Shown in pieces: positions 51,789-59,863 of a stretch of 64,000 nucleotides of DNA. The notes beneath the pieces were generated by a model, which worked only from the letters and a program-made list of their open reading frames with translations, ran no database searches and had not been told where the DNA came from. Source of the DNA: Blastococcus sp. CT_GayMR16. GTDB lineage: Bacteria; Actinomycetota; Actinomycetes; Mycobacteriales; Geodermatophilaceae. The position numbers were made by a program, and so were the translations under genes. The stretch's first letter is position 1. Every line of letters starts with the position of its first letter. The stretch is from the NCBI RefSeq assembly GCF_004570875.1, contig NZ_SPQK01000021.1, positions 1 to 64,000 on the forward strand, given 5' to 3'.

Positions 51789-52900
51789 CCCACCGACTCG
51801 ACCGTGCCGAGGCGCGGGCCATCGCCGTGCGGGCACAGCTGCTGGATGCCCACCGGCCGGGGGACCTGCTCGACGTCGTCCGCCGGCTGACCCTGCTGCA
51901 GATCGACCCGACGGCGGCGATCGCGCCCAACGCGGACCTGGTGGCGTGGAGCCGTCTGGGATCCGGCTACGCGACGGCGCAGCTGACGGAAGCGCTGGAG
52001 CGCGATCGCACCCTGTTCGAACTGAACGCGCTCATCCGGCCGATCGAGGACCTGCGGCTGTACCGGGCGGACATGGCCGCCTGGCCCCAGTGGGAGGGCC
52101 GCCGCCAGTGGCTGCGGAGCAACGAGTCGTTCCGGCGCGACGTCCTCGCCCGGTTGCGGGAGGCCGGCCCGCTGCTGTCGCGCGACATCCCGGACACGGC
52201 GGTCGTGCCCTGGGTGTCGACGGGCTGGACCCACAACCAGAACGTCACCCAGCTGCTCGAGTCGCTGATGATGCGCGGAGAGGTGGCCATCGCCGCACGG
52301 CGCGGACGGCAGCGGCTGTGGGACCTGGCCGAACGCGTCTACCCGGAGGACGTCGACGTCGTCCCGGCGGAGGAGGCCCACTGCATCCGGAACCAGCGCC
52401 GGCTGCAGGCACTCGGCATCGCCCGCGCCAAGACCACCGCCTTCCCCATGCAGCCCGGGGACGTCGGGGACGCGGGGGAGCCGGCGACCGTCGAGGGCGT
52501 GCCCGGCGAGTGGCGGGTCGATCCCGCGGCGATCGGGCAGCCGTTCACCGGGCGGACGGCGCTGCTCTCACCGTTCGACCGCCTGCTGCACGACCGGCGG
52601 CGGGCGGAGGAGCTCTTCGGCTTCGAGTACCAGCTGGAGATGTACAAGCCGAAGGACAAGCGGCGATGGGGCTACTTCGCGCTGCCGGTGCTGCACTCCG
52701 ACCGGCTCGTGGGGAAGCTGGATGCCACGGCGGACCGCAAGGACGGGCGGCTCGTCGTCCACGCGCTGCACGAGGACGTGCCGTTCACCGGGGCGATGCG
52801 GGACGACGTGCGCGAGGAGATCGACCGGCTGGCCGAGTGGCTGCAGCTGAGCGTTGGGGAGCCGGGTCCGGGAGCGGCCCGTCCAGATGACTTGACATAA
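51785..52900 (+). CDS. YcaQ/AlkX-type DNA glycosylase (HTH_42 family)
   Basis: 371 aa from GTG 51785, GTGA overlap with the remnant upstream. Winged-helix domains and the catalytic Q-phi-D motif TLLQIDPTAAIAPNADLVAW, as in AlkX/YcaQ rather than the Q-phi-Q of AlkZ. Also HNQNVTQLLESLMMRGEVAI, LLSPFDRLLHDRRRAEELFG and KRRWGYFALPVLHSDRLVGK. The family unhooks interstrand crosslinks and removes bulky alkyl lesions. Its TAA stop lies within the dif-like site. Confidence 0.87.
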   Translation: MTHRLDRAEARAIAVRAQLLDAHRPGDLLDVVRRLTLLQIDPTAAIAPNADLVAWSRLGSGYATAQLTEALERDRTLFELNALIRPIEDLRLYRADMAAWPQWEGRRQWLRSNESFRRDVLARLREAGPLLSRDIPDTAVVPWVSTGWTHNQNVTQLLESLMMRGEVAIAARRGRQRLWDLAERVYPEDVDVVPAEEAHCIRNQRRLQALGIARAKTTAFPMQPGDVGDAGEPATVEGVPGEWRVDPAAIGQPFTGRTALLSPFDRLLHDRRRAEELFGFEYQLEMYKPKDKRRWGYFALPVLHSDRLVGKLDATADRKDGRLVVHALHEDVPFTGAMRDDVREEIDRLAEWLQLSVGEPGPGAARPDDLT

Positions 52901-52917
52901 TGTGCATTATCGGCGCT
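52890..52917 (-). other. dif: dif-like Xer recombination site (replication terminus)
   Basis: On the minus strand: AGCGCCGATAA-TGCACA-TTATGTCAAGT, an 11-6-11 layout. It agrees with the E. coli dif 28-mer at 20 of 28 positions (E. coli sequence from memory), including the ATAATG...A.ATTATGT core and 9 of 11 XerD-arm bases. The ATAATG/CATTAT dyad is AT-rich in an otherwise ~70% GC region. It overlaps the stop codon of the AlkX-type gene. xerD lies 42 kb away. Confidence 0.75.
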
Positions 52918-53153
52918 GGTTCAGCAGGCTCAGAAGGGGGTTCGGCGTCCAAGATCAACTCCGACCCGACGTGCGCCCGGTCGACCATCCACACGCCGCC
53001 GCGCACCACCGTCGGCAATCCGCCGGGCTCGTCGTCCTCCGGCGCCCGCACCCCGGAGCCGCGCCACCCCGTCGGCACTGGGCGGTCGCTCCCGACTGCT
53101 GCGAACTCGTGCCCGCCGGCGGTTCGCGTTTCATGATCAACTCCCCCGCTCTG

Positions 53154-53184
53154 TTGATCTTGCTTCCTCGGAAACCAAGATCAA
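53154..53184. repeat. TTGATCTTG-N13-CAAGATCAA hairpin
   Basis: 9-bp perfect inverted repeat; the 13-nt spacer has its own TTCC/GGAA arms, so a 13-bp interrupted stem forms. A third AAGATCAA lies at 52951-52958 and TGATCAAC at 53134-53141. Possible terminus-region protein-binding motif or bidirectional terminator. Confidence 0.5.
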
Positions 53185-53269
53185 GAGCTTCAGGCCTGTT
53201 GTTCGACCGGCTCAGCGGCTCGTGACCGCCCCCGGATGGCTGGTCCCCCCATCCGCCTACACCACCCGT

Positions 53270-53290
53270 CTAACGTCACAGTGACGTTAG
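53270..53290. promoter_or_regulatory. 21-bp perfect palindrome CTAACGTCAC-A-GTGACGTTAG
   Basis: Perfect 10+1+10 symmetry, 60 bp upstream of the small lipoprotein gene. The TAACGTCA/TGACGTTA arms resemble MerR-family operators in actinobacteria. No MerR gene is adjacent. Confidence 0.6.
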
Positions 53291-53336
53291 GAAGGTGATA
53301 TGGGCGGCTCGACGGGCGCCGGCGTCCGGGTGTTCG

Positions 53337-53342
53337 TAGGGT
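53337..53342 (+). promoter_or_regulatory. -10 box TAGGGT, leaderless promoter of the small lipoprotein
   Basis: TAGGGT ends 7 nt before ATG 53350. Confidence 0.5.
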
Positions 53343-53349
53343 CGAGGAC

Positions 53350-53583
53350 ATGGAGATCCGACGACCGATCGTTGCGCTCATCACCGCCCTGACGCTGGTC
53401 GGCGGAGGCGCGCTGACCGCCTGCGGCGACCCGACCGAGAGCGGCACGGGCACACCGAAGGACACGGCGGAGAACACCAGCGGGAACGATCCCTCCGACG
53501 AGTCGCAGGGCAACCTGCCGGACAACAGCGACCCGGACGAGGACTCCGACCCGGACTCCGGGAGCGGCACCGGCAACAACTGA
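53350..53583 (+). CDS. Small putative lipoprotein with acidic tail
   Basis: 77 aa. Signal peptide with lipobox ALTAC (Cys25), then an acidic, Ser/Asp/Asn-rich disordered tail (NLPDNSDPDEDSDPDSGSG). No recognised domain. Likely anchored outside the membrane. It is the first gene beyond the dif-like site, with its own promoter and an upstream palindrome. Confidence 0.65.
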   Translation: MEIRRPIVALITALTLVGGGALTACGDPTESGTGTPKDTAENTSGNDPSDESQGNLPDNSDPDEDSDPDSGSGTGNN

Positions 53584-53587
53584 CGGA

Positions 53588-53995
53588 TCAGCCGGTGCGC
53601 TCGGTGACCCAGAGCCGGTCCAGGCGCCCGGTGGAGCGCAGCAGCTCGGCGAGCTGGCGTTCGAGCTCGGCCTTGGTCGGGCGTTCGGTCAGCAGCGTCT
53701 GTGCGTCCTCCAACGCGCAGCGCAGCTGGTACAGCCGGTCCTGCAGGCCGTCGAGCTCCGTGCGCGACACGAGGACGACGTCGCCCGGCAGGCCCGCCTT
53801 CGCCGTCGCCGACCGCTGCTCGTAGGCCCGCTGACGGCACGCCTGGCCGCAGTACAACCGCGGGCGGCCCACGGACCCCTGCTCGGGGAGGACGCGGCGG
53901 CACCAACCGCACCGCCGCTGCTCCCCGCTCCCCCGGTTGGGGATGGGGGCGACGGGAACCTCGGTCGCCGTGCCCGCTGCGTGTCGCTCTGCCAC
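53588..53995 (-). CDS. Zinc-finger/coiled-coil protein of unknown function
   Basis: 135 aa, GTG start. CGWCRRVLPEQGSVGRPRLYC then GQACRQRAYEQR give a C-x2-C...C-x3-C zinc knuckle, followed by a coiled coil (ELDGLQDRLYQLRCALEDAQ, LERQLAELLRS). Conserved-looking actinobacterial type, probable DNA or RNA binder. TACCGT lies 8 nt before the start on this strand, fitting leaderless transcription. Confidence 0.65.
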   Translation of the reverse strand: MAERHAAGTATEVPVAPIPNRGSGEQRRCGWCRRVLPEQGSVGRPRLYCGQACRQRAYEQRSATAKAGLPGDVVLVSRTELDGLQDRLYQLRCALEDAQTLLTERPTKAELERQLAELLRSTGRLDRLWVTERTG

Positions 53996-54067
53996 GTCTG
54001 GGCACGGTAGACGTCACAGGCGACAGTCCTGGGCGAACACGCCCGACAACAGCGCAGGAGGCGTCGG

Positions 54068-55249
54068 ATGGCCATATCGGAGCCTCCCGGGCTACCGGCG
54101 TTCGACGCTCTGACCGAGGCCGGTCTGCGGGAGGGCCGCAGCCTCAAGTGGACCCGGTACGGGACGGCGATCGGTGCGTTCGTCGCCGAGATGGACTTCG
54201 GCACCGCGCCCGTCGTCACCCGCAGCCTGTCCGGGACCGTCGAGCGGGGGCAGCTCGGCTACCTGACCCCGGAGGCCGCCGCGGACATGGCGCGCGCCTG
54301 CGCCGGCTGGCAGGCCCGGCGGTACGGCTGGGAGGTGCCTCCGGCATGGATCACGCCGCTGGCCGACGTCGTCGCGGGCCTGCAGGCGGCCATCGAGCGG
54401 TTCACGCCGCCGGGGACCCCGATCGTCCTGCCGACCCCGGCTTACATGCCGTTCCTGGCCGTCCCGGGCGCGCTGGGCCGCGAGCTGATCCAGGTGCCCA
54501 TGGTCGATCGCGCCGGCCGGATGGGCTACGACCTCGACGGCATCGCGGCAGCGTTCGACCGCGGTGCCCGCCTCGTCGTCCACGTGAACCCGCACAACCC
54601 GCTCGGCCGGGTCTTCGCCGTCGACGAGCAGCTGGCCCTGGCCGACGTCGTGTCGGCCGCCGGCGCCCGGGTCTTCGCCGACGAGATCCACGCGCCCCTG
54701 GTCTACCCGGGCGCCACGCACCGCCCTTACGCCTCCCTGTCCCCCGAGACGGCCCGGCACACCGTCACGGCGACGTCGACGTCGAAGGCCTGGAACGTGC
54801 CGGGGCTCAAGACGGCGCAGCTGATCCTGTCCAACGCCGAGGACGCCGAGCACTGGGCACGGGTCGGCTTCCTGTACGGCCACGGCGCGTCCACACCGGG
54901 CGTCCTGGCCGCGACGGCCGCCTACGACGAGGGCGCCCAGTGGCTGGACGACGTCCTGGCGTACCTGGACGGGAACCGCCGCTTCCTGGCCGAGCTCCTC
55001 GCCGAGCGGCTCCCGCAGGTGGGCTACACGCCGCCGGAGGGCACCTACCTGGCCTGGCTGGACTGCCGGCGGCTGGGTCTCGAGGGCTCGGCGGGCGCCT
55101 TCTTCCTCGACCGGGGCGGCGTGGCGCTGGTCGACGGACCGGAGTGCGGGCCGCCGGGAGCCGGGCACGTCCGACTCAACTTCGCGACACCGAGGCCGGT
55201 CCTGACGACGATCGTGGAGCGGATGGCCGCCGCCGTGGGTGCGCGCTGA
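54068..55249 (+). CDS. MalY/PatB-type PLP aminotransferase (cystathionine beta-lyase-like)
   Basis: 393 aa, AGGAGG upstream of ATG 54068. Fold type I: KWTRYGTAIGAFVAEMDFGT at the N-terminus, HVNPHNPLGRVF, VFADEIHAPLVYPG (PLP-binding Asp) and the Schiff-base Lys in TSTSKAWNVPGLK. Family splits C-S bonds of cystathionine or cysteine conjugates. Cytoplasmic. Confidence 0.9.
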   Translation: MAISEPPGLPAFDALTEAGLREGRSLKWTRYGTAIGAFVAEMDFGTAPVVTRSLSGTVERGQLGYLTPEAAADMARACAGWQARRYGWEVPPAWITPLADVVAGLQAAIERFTPPGTPIVLPTPAYMPFLAVPGALGRELIQVPMVDRAGRMGYDLDGIAAAFDRGARLVVHVNPHNPLGRVFAVDEQLALADVVSAAGARVFADEIHAPLVYPGATHRPYASLSPETARHTVTATSTSKAWNVPGLKTAQLILSNAEDAEHWARVGFLYGHGASTPGVLAATAAYDEGAQWLDDVLAYLDGNRRFLAELLAERLPQVGYTPPEGTYLAWLDCRRLGLEGSAGAFFLDRGGVALVDGPECGPPGAGHVRLNFATPRPVLTTIVERMAAAVGAR

Positions 55250-55268
55250 CCGGCGCGCCCGGCCCCAC

Positions 55269-55274
55269 TAGCGT
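55269..55274 (+). promoter_or_regulatory. -10 box TAGCGT, leaderless promoter of the phosphodiesterase gene
   Basis: TAGCGT ends 6 nt before GTG 55281, in the 31-bp gap after the PLP enzyme gene. Confidence 0.5.
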
Positions 55275-55280
55275 GTCGTC

Positions 55281-56057
55281 GTGCCCGCCGCGCGTTACGC
55301 CTACCTCGACGGGCCGCTCCCCCTGGCGATGGCGCACCGCGGCGGGGCGATCGAGCACCTCGAGAACACCCTGCCGGCCTTCCAGGCCTGCGTGGACCTG
55401 GGCTACCGCTACCTCGAGACGGACGTGCGGGTGACCGCGGACGGCGTCCCGGTCGTCTTCCACGACCCCACGCTGGAACGGGTCACCGACCGCCCCGGGC
55501 GGGTCGAGCACCTGACCTGGGCGGAGGTGTCGACGGCGCGGATCGGTGGGCGCGAGCCGATCCTCCGGCTGGAGGACCTGCTGGGCGCCTGGCCCGACGT
55601 CCGCTTCAACCTCGACATCAAGGCCGCCGGCGTCCTGGCCCCCCTGGTGCGCACGGTCAGGCGGCTCAAGGTCGCCGACCGCATCTGCCTCGGCTCGTTC
55701 TCCGACGCCCGGATCGCCGCCGCACGCCGGCTCTTCGGGCCCGCCGTCTGCACCTCACTGGGACCCCGCGGGGTCGCCGCCCTGCGGCTGTCCTCCTACT
55801 CCCCCCGCGCAGCCGGCCTCGTCCGCATCCAGGCCGGCTGCGCCCAGGTCCCGCTGCAGCTCGGCGGCCGGGCGCTGGTCGACGAGCGCTTCCTCGCCGC
55901 CGCCCATGCCCGGGACCTGCAGGTGCACGTCTGGACGGTCGACACAGCGGAGGAGGCCACCGCCATGCTCGATCTCGGCGTCGACGGCGTCATGACCGAC
56001 CGCCCCGCCATGCTCCGCGAGCTGCTCGAGAAGCGCGGCCAGTGGGCGCCCCGGTGA
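55281..56057 (+). CDS. Glycerophosphodiester phosphodiesterase family protein
   Basis: 258 aa. GDPD TIM barrel: LAMAHRGGAIEHLENTLPAF with the HR and E..NT motifs, YLETDVRVTADGVPVVFHD, FNLDIKAAG and VWTVDTAEEATAMLDLGVDG. No signal peptide, so intracellular, probably recycling phospholipid headgroups. GTGA overlap with the acyltransferase, which supports a lipid role. Confidence 0.92.
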   Translation: MPAARYAYLDGPLPLAMAHRGGAIEHLENTLPAFQACVDLGYRYLETDVRVTADGVPVVFHDPTLERVTDRPGRVEHLTWAEVSTARIGGREPILRLEDLLGAWPDVRFNLDIKAAGVLAPLVRTVRRLKVADRICLGSFSDARIAAARRLFGPAVCTSLGPRGVAALRLSSYSPRAAGLVRIQAGCAQVPLQLGGRALVDERFLAAAHARDLQVHVWTVDTAEEATAMLDLGVDGVMTDRPAMLRELLEKRGQWAPR

Positions 56058-56956
56058 GCCTCGGGACACGGCTGTGCACGGCGCTGACCACATGGCGGCC
56101 GGTCCCGCCGCCGCTGCCCGACGACCTCGCCCAGCTGGTCAAGCCGGACGACCCGGACTGGTTCGCCCGCGAGATGGCCATCGCCGCGGCTCCCCCGTGG
56201 TGGTTCTGGACGTTTATGCTCCGCCGGTTCTCCTGGCTCGTGAGCATCTTCGGCCGGATCGAGGTGACCGGTGAGATCCCGGCGGAGCTGCGCAACGGCC
56301 CGCTGCTGTTCGCCGCCAACCACATCGGCGACTTCGACCCGTTCGTCGTCGCGGTGGCGCTGCACAAGGTCGGCGCCGTCCCGCGGATCATGGCCACCGG
56401 CGGGATCATCTCCGCCCCCGTCGCCGGCCCCCTGCTGGAGCGCACCGGGGCCATCCGGGTCGAGCGCGGCACCGAGCTCGCGCGGCACGCCGTGCGGGTC
56501 ACCGAGGTCGCCCTCGTCCAGGGCGGGCACGTCGTGGCCTACCCGGAGGGGCGGGTGGGCCTGACGCCCGACGGCTGGCCGGAGCGCGGCCGGACGGGCA
56601 TGGCGCGGCTCGCGCTGGGCATGGGTGTGCCCGTCCTCCCGGTGAGCCAGTGGGGCGCGCACGAGGTCCTCCAGTACGGCAACGACTGGGGCAAGCTGCG
56701 CACGGTGCTGTCGGCGCTGGTCCGCCGGCCCGCCCTGCAGGTGCACGTCGGACCGCCCGTGCCGCTCGACGACCTGCAGATGGGCCGGGTCGGCGACGCC
56801 AACCGCGCCCGCTACCGCATCGCCGCGGCGATCACGCGCGGCCTGGTCCCGCTCCGCGCCGGCGAGGAGGACCGGCCGCACTACGTCGACCACACCCGCC
56901 CGACCACCGCGGTCGCCGCCTACCCCGGCGGGATCGTCCCGGACGACGTCCCGTGA
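56054..56956 (+). CDS. 1-acyl-sn-glycerol-3-phosphate acyltransferase family (PlsC)
   Basis: 300 aa from GTG 56054 (GTG 56042 alternative). Motif I NHIGDFDPF (NHx4D, with I-G-D-F), motif II around IRVERGTELARHAVRV, and YPEGRVGL. Membrane-associated. A longer N-terminus than classic PlsC with WWFWTFMLRRFSWLVSIFG as the membrane anchor. Confidence 0.87.
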   Translation: MSLGTRLCTALTTWRPVPPPLPDDLAQLVKPDDPDWFAREMAIAAAPPWWFWTFMLRRFSWLVSIFGRIEVTGEIPAELRNGPLLFAANHIGDFDPFVVAVALHKVGAVPRIMATGGIISAPVAGPLLERTGAIRVERGTELARHAVRVTEVALVQGGHVVAYPEGRVGLTPDGWPERGRTGMARLALGMGVPVLPVSQWGAHEVLQYGNDWGKLRTVLSALVRRPALQVHVGPPVPLDDLQMGRVGDANRARYRIAAAITRGLVPLRAGEEDRPHYVDHTRPTTAVAAYPGGIVPDDVP

Positions 56957-57047
56957 CCCACGACGCGATGATGCCCGTGAGCACGGATCGGGTGACGGTG
57001 CCCGGTCGGTGCTGGACCGGCTGCCCGACGGCTGGGAACCTGCGCCG

Positions 57048-58433
57048 GTGACCACTGCGCCGCCCGCCACCGGAGCCGGGCCTGCCGACCCGCCCGTCGA
57101 CCGTGCCCTGAAGCGCGAACGCTTCGGCTGGTACTCCTACGACTGGGCGATGTCGGTCTTCAACACCTCGGTGACGACCGTCTTTCTCGCCCCGTACCTG
57201 ACCTCGATCGCGGAGTCGGCCGCCGACGCCGACGGCCGGATCCACCCGCTGGGCATCAGCGTCCCGTCGGGCAGCTACTTCGGCTACGTCCTGTCCCTGT
57301 CGGTCGTGCTGCAGGTGCTGGTTCTCCCGCTCACCGGCGCCATCGCCGACCGCAGCGGCCGCAAGCGCCAGCTGCTGGCCGCCTTCGCGACCCTGGGCTC
57401 GCTGTGCACGATGGCGATGTTCTTCGTCGCCGACGAGCGCTATCTGCTCGGTGCCGCGCTGTTCGTCGTCGCCAACCTCTGCTTCGGAGCGGCCACGGTC
57501 GTCTACTACTCCTGGCTGCCCGACCTGGCCGGGCCGGACGAGCGGGACGCCGTCTCGAGCCGCGGCTGGGCCATCGGCTACCTCGGCGGGGCGCTGCTGC
57601 TGGCGCTGAGCCTGGGCCTGTTCACCAACTACGAGAGCCTCGGACTGACCGAGGGCGAGGCCGTGCGGATCTGCTTGGCGTCGGCCGGGGTGTGGTGGGC
57701 CGGCTTCACCGTCGTCAGCGTCACCCTGCTGCGCAACCGCCGTCCCCGGGACGTCGAGCCGGTCGCCGGCGGCCGGTCCGCCGGGGCGCTCGCCGGGGGC
57801 TTCCGGCAGCTGGGTGCGACGCTCCGGGACCTGCGCCGGTACCGGCTGACCCTGTGGTTCCTTGCCGCCTACCTGCTCTTCAACGACGGCGTGCAGACGG
57901 TCATCGGGGTCTCGGCGCAGTACGGGAAGGAACAGCTCGAGCTGTCCCAGACCACGCTGGTCTCGGCGATCCTGCTGGTCCAGGTCGTCGCCTTCTTCGG
58001 GGCGCTCGCCCTGGGCCGGATCGCGGCGCACGTGGGTGCCAAGCGCACCATCCTCTGGGCGCTGGTGGTGTGGACCGGTGTGCTCGTCATCGCCTACTTC
58101 CTGCAGGCCGGGGCCGCGCTGCAGTTCTACGGCCTCGCGACCATCATCGGTTTCGTCCTGGGCGGCACCCAGGCGCTGTCCCGGTCGCTGTTCAGCCAGC
58201 TCATCCCGCCCGGCAGGGAGGCCGAGTACTTCGGCTTCTACGAGATCAGCGACCGCGGCACGAGCTGGCTGGGTCCGTTCCTGTTCGCGCTGACCTACCA
58301 GCTGACCGAGTCCTACCGGTACGCGATCTTCAGCCTGATCTTCTTCTTCGTCGTCGGCGGGATCATGCTGGCGAAGCTGAACATCCGCCAGGCGATCATC
58401 GAGGCCGGGAACACCCCACCGGAGCGCCTGTGA
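57048..58433 (+). CDS. UMF1/Vacuole-effluxer-like MFS transporter
   Basis: 461 aa from GTG 57048 (GTG 57009 would add 13 residues). Twelve helices. ERFGWYSYDWAMSVFNTSVT and GAIADRSGRKRQLL are the UMF1 (Atg22-like) signatures; YFGFYEISDRGTSWLGPFLF is in the last third. Exports amino acids in yeast; bacterial substrates unknown. Confidence 0.88.
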   Translation: MTTAPPATGAGPADPPVDRALKRERFGWYSYDWAMSVFNTSVTTVFLAPYLTSIAESAADADGRIHPLGISVPSGSYFGYVLSLSVVLQVLVLPLTGAIADRSGRKRQLLAAFATLGSLCTMAMFFVADERYLLGAALFVVANLCFGAATVVYYSWLPDLAGPDERDAVSSRGWAIGYLGGALLLALSLGLFTNYESLGLTEGEAVRICLASAGVWWAGFTVVSVTLLRNRRPRDVEPVAGGRSAGALAGGFRQLGATLRDLRRYRLTLWFLAAYLLFNDGVQTVIGVSAQYGKEQLELSQTTLVSAILLVQVVAFFGALALGRIAAHVGAKRTILWALVVWTGVLVIAYFLQAGAALQFYGLATIIGFVLGGTQALSRSLFSQLIPPGREAEYFGFYEISDRGTSWLGPFLFALTYQLTESYRYAIFSLIFFFVVGGIMLAKLNIRQAIIEAGNTPPERL

Positions 58434-59197
58434 CAGCCGGCTCTCCTCCCGAGGAGTCCGACCACCCGACCGCACCCATACCGCTGCCGGTGCCGGCGTC
58501 CGTGCCCGCCTCCGGTGACCGGCGGCGGCACCCCGCTCCGGCACACCTGCGCTTCTTCCACGGGCCGATGGACTGCGGGAAGTCGACGCTGGCCCTGCAG
58601 GTCGACCACAACCAGCGCCGGCAGGGCCGCCACGGACTGCTCGTCACCCAGGGCGACCGCTCCTCGGCTCCGCAGATCAGCTCCCGGGTGGGGCTCTCCC
58701 GGGACGCCGTCGAGGTCGACGCCGCCACCGATCTGCGGCTGCTGGTCCGGAACCGGTGGGCCGACGGGCACCGGGTGGACTACCTGATCGCCGACGAGGC
58801 GCAGTTCCTCACCGCCGTCCAGGTCGACCAGCTCGCCGACCTCGTCGACGACTGGCACGTGGACGTCTACGCGTTCGGGCTCACCACCGACTTCCGGGCC
58901 CACCTGTTCCCGGGCACCCAGCGGCTGCTGGAGGTCGCCGACGACGTCCAGCGGGTGCAGGTCGAGGTGCTCTGCTGGTGCGGCCTCCCGGGCCTGCTGA
59001 ACGCCCGCGTGGTCGACGGCGTCATGGTCCGCTCGGGTGAGACGGTCGTGGTCGCCGACACCGCCGCGGTCGATCCGGCGGACACCGAGGGCGGCTCCTC
59101 TCCCGCCGTCCGGTACCAGGTGCTCTGCCGCCGGCACTACGTCCGCGGGGAACTCGGCCCGACCACGGCCGGTCCGGGACAGCTCTCCCTGTCCTGA
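58430..59197 (+). CDS. tdk: Thymidine kinase
   Basis: 255 aa from GTG 58430, GTGA overlap with the transporter. After a ~38-residue Pro-rich extension: P-loop FFHGPMDCGKSTLALQ, DYLIADEAQFLTAVQVDQLA, VYAFGLTTDFRAHLFPGTQR and a zinc-site CWCG. Thymidine salvage. The N-terminal extension is unusual compared with ~190-200 aa bacterial TK. Confidence 0.9.
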   Translation: MTAGSPPEESDHPTAPIPLPVPASVPASGDRRRHPAPAHLRFFHGPMDCGKSTLALQVDHNQRRQGRHGLLVTQGDRSSAPQISSRVGLSRDAVEVDAATDLRLLVRNRWADGHRVDYLIADEAQFLTAVQVDQLADLVDDWHVDVYAFGLTTDFRAHLFPGTQRLLEVADDVQRVQVEVLCWCGLPGLLNARVVDGVMVRSGETVVVADTAAVDPADTEGGSSPAVRYQVLCRRHYVRGELGPTTAGPGQLSLS

Positions 59198-59276
59198 ACA
59201 GGGGCGATCGCTCACTCGTCCGGGGGGCACCCACGCTCGGAATATGACCCCATGCGATGATGAGCAACTGATTCGG

Positions 59277-59303
59277 GGGAATCTCGACGCGATTTCTGTC
59301 GTT
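59277..59303 (+). promoter_or_regulatory. SigR/SigH-type promoter GGGAAT-N18-GTT upstream of rbpA
   Basis: GGGAAT at 59277-59282, GTT at 59301-59303, spacing exactly 18, matching the ECF sigma-R (disulfide stress) consensus. Streptomyces rbpA is known to be SigR-regulated. The predicted transcript begins roughly 85 nt before the rbpA ATG. Confidence 0.7.
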
Positions 59304-59392
59304 CATCTCTGTGAGTCGCCGGTACCTGGGTATGTCCTTGGTCGCCGGACACGATTTTCGACCGACACCAATGAACGAGAGGACGGTGGGCC

Positions 59393-59737
59393 ATGGGCGA
59401 GCGTTCCCTGCGCGGCAGCCGACTGGGCAGCGTCAGCTACGAGACCGAGCGGAACACCGCGCCCATCGAGCGGCAGTACGCCGAGTACCGGTGCCCCTCG
59501 GGCCACCTGTTCACGGTGCCGTTCGCTGACGACGCCGAGCTTCCCGACACGTGGGAGTGCAAGTTCGACGGTGGCGCGGCCAAGCTGGTCGGCGGTGCCG
59601 AGCCGGCACCCAAGAAGGTCAAGCCGCCGCGCACCCACTGGGACATGCTGCTCGAGCGTCGTTCCGTCGAGGACCTCGAAGAGGTGCTCGCCGAGCGGCT
59701 CGACGTGCTTCGCGGCCGGCGTACCCGCGCCAGCTGA
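59393..59737 (+). CDS. rbpA: RNA polymerase-binding protein RbpA
   Basis: 114 aa. MGERSLRGSRLGSVSYETER, YRCPSGHLFTVPFADDAELP and KPPRTHWDMLLERRSVEDLE are RbpA core-domain and sigma-interacting-domain signatures. The Cys pair pattern CPSGH...CKF may bind zinc. Stabilises open complexes with the principal sigma factor. Transcribed from a SigR-type promoter and ended by the hairpin at 59801-59836. Confidence 0.96.
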   Translation: MGERSLRGSRLGSVSYETERNTAPIERQYAEYRCPSGHLFTVPFADDAELPDTWECKFDGGAAKLVGGAEPAPKKVKPPRTHWDMLLERRSVEDLEEVLAERLDVLRGRRTRAS

Positions 59738-59797
59738 GTAAGGACCCCTCTGCCCCCCGCACCTCGCAAGCTCGACGCGGGACCCTGCAGAGGGGCC
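59738..59797 (+). repeat. Dispersed hairpin repeat, copy B
   Basis: Starts on the base after the rbpA stop: GTAAGGACCCCTCTGCCCCC, CGCACCTCGCAAGCTCGACG, then GGGACCCTGCAGAGGGGCC. The two ends (AGGGG..CCCCT) can pair over the whole element. Confidence 0.8.
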
Positions 59798-59800
59798 GCC

Positions 59801-59836
59801 AGAACGGCCCCGGTGGTTCGCCACCGGGGCCGTTCT
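59801..59836 (+). terminator. rbpA terminator: 16-bp perfect hairpin with TTCG loop
   Basis: AGAACGGCCCCGGTGG-TTCG-CCACCGGGGCCGTTCT. Very stable UUCG tetraloop stem. No T tract follows. Confidence 0.75.
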
Positions 59837-59863
59837 GCGTCTCCGGGGGTCGGGGCGCTCCGA

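Larger units (their letters stand above)
52918..53349. other. 432-bp non-coding stretch downstream of dif
   Basis: No gene supported. Holds AAGATCAA at 52951-52958, the hairpin at 53154-53184, the 21-bp palindrome at 53270-53290 and the promoter of the next gene. Short open frames here lack family resemblance and ribosome sites. Confidence 0.6.

Noticed and set aside
52901-53225. Small plus-strand frames after dif (78-107 codons)
   Set aside because: No start signals or conserved motifs; they overlap structured repeats.
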